Shown piece by piece: positions 34,360 through 37,475 of a DNA stretch of 37,475 bases; within the stretch, counting starts at the first letter, position 1, and every line of letters starts with the position of its first letter. This DNA is from Fidelibacterota bacterium (GTDB lineage Bacteria > Pseudomonadota > Alphaproteobacteria > Rhodospirillales > Rhodospirillaceae). The DNA is taken from the NCBI GenBank assembly GCA_947481595.1, contig CANKHC010000006.1, forward strand, positions 1 through 37,475. Direction: 5' to 3'. The notes under the pieces were generated by a model. It was not told where the DNA came from and ran no database searches. It saw only the letters and a list, made by a program, of their open reading frames with translations. The position numbers were made by a program, and so were the translations under genes.

Positions 34360-35264
34360 TGCCCTTGCGTAAGGACATCTGGCGCGTCGGCATCGTCCGC
34401 AAGCCGATGCAGGACCTCCTCAAGGCCGGCAGCCTGCAAGGCGAAGTCGTTCACTGGCTGCCCGAATTGCCCGCGCTGCATTTCGATGCAGATCCCTTCG
34501 CGGTGTGGCGCGACGGCGCATTGCACCTGTTTGTCGAAACCTACGACTACTGGCGCAGGCGCGGCAGCATCGACGTGCTGACCCTCGATGAAAATTTCCG
34601 CGTGCGTGAGCGTCGCCCGGCCCTCAACGAGCCCTGGCACTTGTCCTATCCCTTTCTCATCGAAGACGGCGGCCAGATCTACATGCTGCCCGAAGCCTTC
34701 CGCTCCGGCACATTGACGCTCTACCGCGCCGTGGAATTCCCCACGCGCTGGGAGCCGGCCGCACGCATCGTGCTGGACACCATCGCCATCGATGCGACGC
34801 CGGTCTTCCACAACGGTCTGTGGTGGCTGTTCTACACCTCGGCGGAAAGCAAACGCGCCAAGGTCGCGGCTCTGCATGTCGCCTTCGCCGAGCGTCTCAC
34901 GGGGCCCTGGCGCGTCCATGCGCACAATCCGGTGCGCTTTGATCCCACCAGTGCGCGGCCGGGCGGAACACCGCTTGTGATCGACGGCAACATCGTCCTG
35001 CCGGTGCAGGACTGCGCCGAAACCTACGGCGGCGGTTTGCGCAAGCTTACGATCACCAAGCTCACGCCCGATGTCTTCGAGGCCGATGCCAGCGCCCGCT
35101 TCATGCCGCCCGCCGCCGGCGCTTATGCCCACGGTCTGCACACGCTGTCAGCCGCCGGTGACCTGACGCTGATCGATGCCAAGAAGTTTGAAGTGTCCGC
35201 CGAGACGCTGGCGTCAGACGTAGACCATCTCTTCCGCAAAGCGCTCCGCCGCTTCGGGGGCTAG
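34359..35264 (+). CDS. Five-bladed propeller protein resembling glucosamine inositolphosphorylceramide transferase N-domain
   Basis: 301 residues, no signal peptide. It has the repeated sugar-enzyme propeller pattern seen in GH43-like and GINT1-type proteins: ALHFDADPFAVWRDGALHLF, HLSYPFLIEDGGQIYMLPEA, DATPVFHNGLWWLFYTSA, RPGGTPLVIDGNIVLPVQDC, AYAHGLHTLSA. Bacterial relatives are usually next to glycosyltransferases or formyltransferases. Activity is unknown; a role in building or modifying a surface glycan is inferred from neighbours. It is translationally linked to the methyltransferase-like gene, and its last 51 bases overlap the 3' end of the convergent glycosyltransferase gene. Confidence 0.7.
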   Translation: MPLRKDIWRVGIVRKPMQDLLKAGSLQGEVVHWLPELPALHFDADPFAVWRDGALHLFVETYDYWRRRGSIDVLTLDENFRVRERRPALNEPWHLSYPFLIEDGGQIYMLPEAFRSGTLTLYRAVEFPTRWEPAARIVLDTIAIDATPVFHNGLWWLFYTSAESKRAKVAALHVAFAERLTGPWRVHAHNPVRFDPTSARPGGTPLVIDGNIVLPVQDCAETYGGGLRKLTITKLTPDVFEADASARFMPPAAGAYAHGLHTLSAAGDLTLIDAKKFEVSAETLASDVDHLFRKALRRFGG

Positions 35265-36374
35265 ACCCCACTTCTGCGCGTGCACGCGGTCGAAGACGTT
35301 CAAATATTTTTCCGCGATCGGTCCGATGCGATAACCGGCCACCGCATCCGCCAGGAAGCGCGGGGCCGGGGCAGGGGACGCCAGGACACGGCTGAGCGCA
35401 TCGCCCATGCTGGCGTGGTCGCCGACAGGCGTCACCGCACAGCCGTCCAGGGTGCGCAACAGTTCCGAAGCCGCCGGCCCGCAGTCGGTGCTCACTACCG
35501 GCCGTCCCGCCGCCAGCGCTTCGACGATCACGGCGCCGTAACCTTCGTAATACGACGACAGCAGGAACACGCGGGCTTGCGCCAGCCACGGCGTGATGTC
35601 GGACACATAGCCCGCGAACTGCACGCGCGCGGCCACGCCCAGCGCCTTCGCCAGAGCCGTGAGGGCTGCACGTTCCGGGCCTTCGCCCAGGAATACCAGT
35701 TTGGTATCTTTGTTCTCGATGCGCGCGAAAGCCTTCAGCGCCACGTCGAACCCTTTTTCCCGCACCAGCCGTCCGGCGGCGACAATCAGGTTGCCTTCGG
35801 CGCGCGGCAACATCGACGGATCGTTCACGTCTTCCAGCGCCGGCAACTTGATGCATTGGGTGATGCGCCGGCCGAGGATCTGATCAGCCTCACTGATCAC
35901 CGACGGCGCCAAGCTGATGGCGGCATCGGCGCAGGCGAGGCGGTGACGCGTCAGCATGTTGTAGACCACCTGCTGCACCGGCCCGCGGCCGTGGCGATGC
36001 AACGGCGTGCTGATCTGCGCCACGACGCTGGGGCGACGCTCCTTCGGCAGCACAGCGATATCGGGCAACGCCGGCCAATGGAAATTGCCGGGCACAAAAA
36101 GTGTGTCGACGTGATTTTTTTCGACGTAGCGCGCCAGCGCTTGGCCCAACTTGCGCCGCGAGCCAAATCCGCGCGGGATCACGGGCGTGCATTCGACGAC
36201 ATCGACATTGCGCCCGATCATCTCGACCAAGGGCCCCTTGAGGGCGCCTGCGAAAACCACGACTTTGCGGCCCATCCCGGCCCAGCGGTTCATCAGGCGG
36301 ATGGCAATCCGCTCCGATCCGCCCAGCGGAAAGTCGTGAAAAACGGTCGCAATCGTGCCTGCCGTGCGATGCAT
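35214..36374 (-). CDS. GT4-type (GT-B) glycosyltransferase
   Basis: 386 residues from the ATG at 36374 (MHRTAGTIATVFHDFPLGG); the open frame continues 51 codons upstream but that part is low quality. The N-terminal domain has FPLGGSERIAIRLMNRW, typical of retaining GT4 enzymes that take up an acceptor; the C-terminal domain has AAGRLVREKGFDVALKAFAR, KLVFLGEGPERAAL and SYYEGYGAVIVEALAAGRPV with the E-x7-E pair that contacts the nucleotide sugar. It should transfer a sugar to a lipid- or polysaccharide-linked acceptor at the cytoplasmic membrane. The 3' end overlaps the convergent propeller gene by 51 bases. Confidence 0.9.
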   Translation of the reverse strand: MHRTAGTIATVFHDFPLGGSERIAIRLMNRWAGMGRKVVVFAGALKGPLVEMIGRNVDVVECTPVIPRGFGSRRKLGQALARYVEKNHVDTLFVPGNFHWPALPDIAVLPKERRPSVVAQISTPLHRHGRGPVQQVVYNMLTRHRLACADAAISLAPSVISEADQILGRRITQCIKLPALEDVNDPSMLPRAEGNLIVAAGRLVREKGFDVALKAFARIENKDTKLVFLGEGPERAALTALAKALGVAARVQFAGYVSDITPWLAQARVFLLSSYYEGYGAVIVEALAAGRPVVSTDCGPAASELLRTLDGCAVTPVGDHASMGDALSRVLASPAPAPRFLADAVAGYRIGPIAEKYLNVFDRVHAQKWGLAPEAAERFAEEMVYV

Positions 36375-36575
36375 GAAAGCCGCTAACCCCCAACGTATGA
36401 CCCTGTGCGCCCAACAGTTTTTGCTGTTTTTGTTCGAGGCTGAGCACCACCGGTCCGCGCAGAAAAGATGCCGCCCAAAGGGGCCTTCCCTACCCGCTTT
36501 TCTCCCTTGGCTCGGTAACAACCGCACTTTTGCTAAGACATTGGTTTTAGCGCGCGATTCGCCCTAAAATCGGCC
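36375..36575. promoter_or_regulatory. Divergent promoter region between glycosyltransferase and sigma-factor genes
   Basis: 201 bases with an AACAG-TTTTTG-CTGTT repeat at about 36413-36428 and AT-rich stretches (36535-36565) just before the sigma-factor gene. It should contain promoters in both directions; no consensus hexamers are convincing. Confidence 0.3.
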
Positions 36576-37148
36576 ATGGTTCCCGCCCAGCCTTCACCGG
36601 TGTGCAACAGCACCGCTATTCAGGATCAGCTGCTCGCCTCCTACGGCGAGCTCAGGGCCGAGCTTTTGCGGTTTCTCGCCGCGCGCCTGGGCAACCTGGC
36701 CGCCGCCGAGGACGTTTATCAGGAGCTCTATCTGCGTCTGCGCGTCGCCGCACCGACGGCGGAGCTGCGCGATGCGCGCAGTTTCATTTACCGCTCGGCC
36801 TACAACCTCGCCAACGAACAGGTCCGCGCCTTGCGCCGCCGTGAAGCCCGCGATGCCAAATGGATCGACCAGACCACCGACCTCATGGGCGGCGAGGCGG
36901 TTGCCCCCGAGCGCGCCGCCGACGAAGCCCTGGCCGCGAAACAGCGCCTTCAGGCCGTGGCCAAGGGCATCTCTGAATTGCCGCCGCGCTGCCGCGAGGT
37001 TTTCACCCTCTGTCGGGTGCGTGGCCTTGGTCACCGGGAAGTGGCTGAAAATCTTGGTATTTCAATCAAGGCCGTGGAAAAGCACATCACCGCCGCGCTC
37101 AAGCACTTGGTCATAAAACTGCAAGGTCACAATGATGCGATCTCATAA
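36576..37148 (+). CDS. ECF sigma factor, FecI-like
   Basis: 190 residues. Region 2 is LRAELLRFLAARLGNLAAAE with DVYQELYLRLR and SFIYRSAYNLANEQVRALRR; region 4 is ISELPPRCREVFTLCRVRGL with HREVAENLGISIKAVEKHIT. This is the arrangement of FecI-like sigma factors, which respond to a TonB-dependent receptor through a FecR protein. The FecR-like gene starts 42 bases downstream, supporting this group. No iron-box sequence is evident. The inducing ligand is unknown. Confidence 0.9.
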   Translation: MVPAQPSPVCNSTAIQDQLLASYGELRAELLRFLAARLGNLAAAEDVYQELYLRLRVAAPTAELRDARSFIYRSAYNLANEQVRALRRREARDAKWIDQTTDLMGGEAVAPERAADEALAAKQRLQAVAKGISELPPRCREVFTLCRVRGLGHREVAENLGISIKAVEKHITAALKHLVIKLQGHNDAIS

Positions 37149-37165
37149 ACCGGGCGTAGGGGGGG

Positions 37166-37180
37166 TGCCGCGCTGCGGCA
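37166..37180 (+). other. Small hairpin between sigma and FecR-like genes
   Basis: TGCCGC-GCT-GCGGCA forms a 6-pair stem just upstream of the FecR-like ATG. It is too short and lacks a T run for a terminator; it could modulate translation. Confidence 0.3.
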
Positions 37181-37190
37181 TCTGTTGGGC

Positions 37191-37475
37191 ATGACCGGTA
37201 CTCCGACAGCCTTGGATCAATCCCTCTTAGCTCAGGCCCGCCTCGATGCGGCGTTGGACTGGCACGTCCGCTTGGACGGCGAGCCCTCGGCGCAGGACTG
37301 GCAGGACTTCACCGCCTGGCTTGAGTCTGACCCGGCGCACCGCACCGTTTTTGACGAGGTTGATGCGCTGTCGGCTGATGCCGCTGCCGCGCTCCCGGCC
37401 ACCGCCGACATCATCGCTTTCCCGCAGCAAGCAGCCCCTGCGCCCTCGCGCCGCCGCGCCGGCCTCTGGGTCGCC
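37191..37475 (+). CDS. FecR-like anti-sigma regulator, N-terminal part (cut by window edge)
   Basis: 95 codons are visible, open to the window end. The N-terminal cytoplasmic DUF4880-type domain is recognisable: ARLDAALDWHVRLDGEPSAQ, then DFTAWLESDPAHRTVFDEV. This part binds the partner sigma factor; the basic RRR followed by GLWVA at the edge is probably the start of the single membrane segment. In this family the periplasmic part then receives a signal from a TonB-dependent receptor, whose gene usually follows. Start is ATG 37191; the ribosome-binding site is poor. Confidence 0.85.
   Translation, partial: MTGTPTALDQSLLAQARLDAALDWHVRLDGEPSAQDWQDFTAWLESDPAHRTVFDEVDALSADAAAALPATADIIAFPQQAAPAPSRRRAGLWVA

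Overview
The window is GC-rich bacterial chromosome with a typical proteobacterial layout: RND efflux, KatE-type catalase, a phasin-like protein, many Sec/Tat-exported proteins and lipoproteins, periplasmic c-type cytochromes and an ECF sigma/FecR pair. Codon use and gene families suggest a free-living, probably soil, alphaproteobacterium (perhaps Rhizomicrobium/Micropepsaceae-like), but no rRNA or other taxonomic marker is present, so the placement is tentative. I see no tRNA, rRNA or CRISPR array.

Layout. 1-4528: the edge of an IS3-family insertion sequence abuts a 5'-truncated MarR-type repressor, followed by a translationally coupled RND adaptor and RND pump. 4630-8090: a DUF6065-like protein, then two exported proteins, one with three PF03640-like secreted repeats. 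8158-11262: a large-subunit catalase, divergent from a phasin-like gene and a small charged protein. 11586-19919: an AraC-type regulator and a long leader region, then a cluster of exported proteins: a small cytochrome c, two large proteins that each combine a carboxypeptidase-regulatory-like domain, a CxxCH haem site and a streptogramin-lyase-like beta-propeller, a dienelactone-hydrolase-like protein without its catalytic residues, a small Tat-exported beta-sandwich protein, and on the opposite strand a Tat/lipoprotein intradiol dioxygenase. 20037-21842: small conserved proteins and an AIM24-family protein. 22078-29654: a divergent bifunctional penicillin-binding protein, then an exported M28 peptidase with a PDZ domain, a TolB-like propeller and a lipoprotein amidase. 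29872-33736: a DUF1800/DUF1501 pair and an internally duplicated exported protein. 33781-36374: a methyltransferase-like protein, a propeller protein and a GT4 glycosyltransferase, suggesting surface glycan synthesis. 36576-37475: an ECF sigma factor and the start of its FecR-like anti-sigma regulator; a TonB receptor may follow outside the window.

The best candidate for an undescribed system is 11586-19919. Every product apart from the regulator carries an export signal, three proteins carry one haem motif each, and a dioxygenase with a full set of iron ligands lies beside them. This suggests AraC-controlled periplasmic oxidation of an unknown, possibly aromatic, substrate with electrons passed to c-type cytochromes. 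The AraC promoter region and the cytochrome operon leader share a TGGCCCATTT motif. A second notable point is the IS insertion that removed the DNA-binding half of the repressor fused to the efflux operon.
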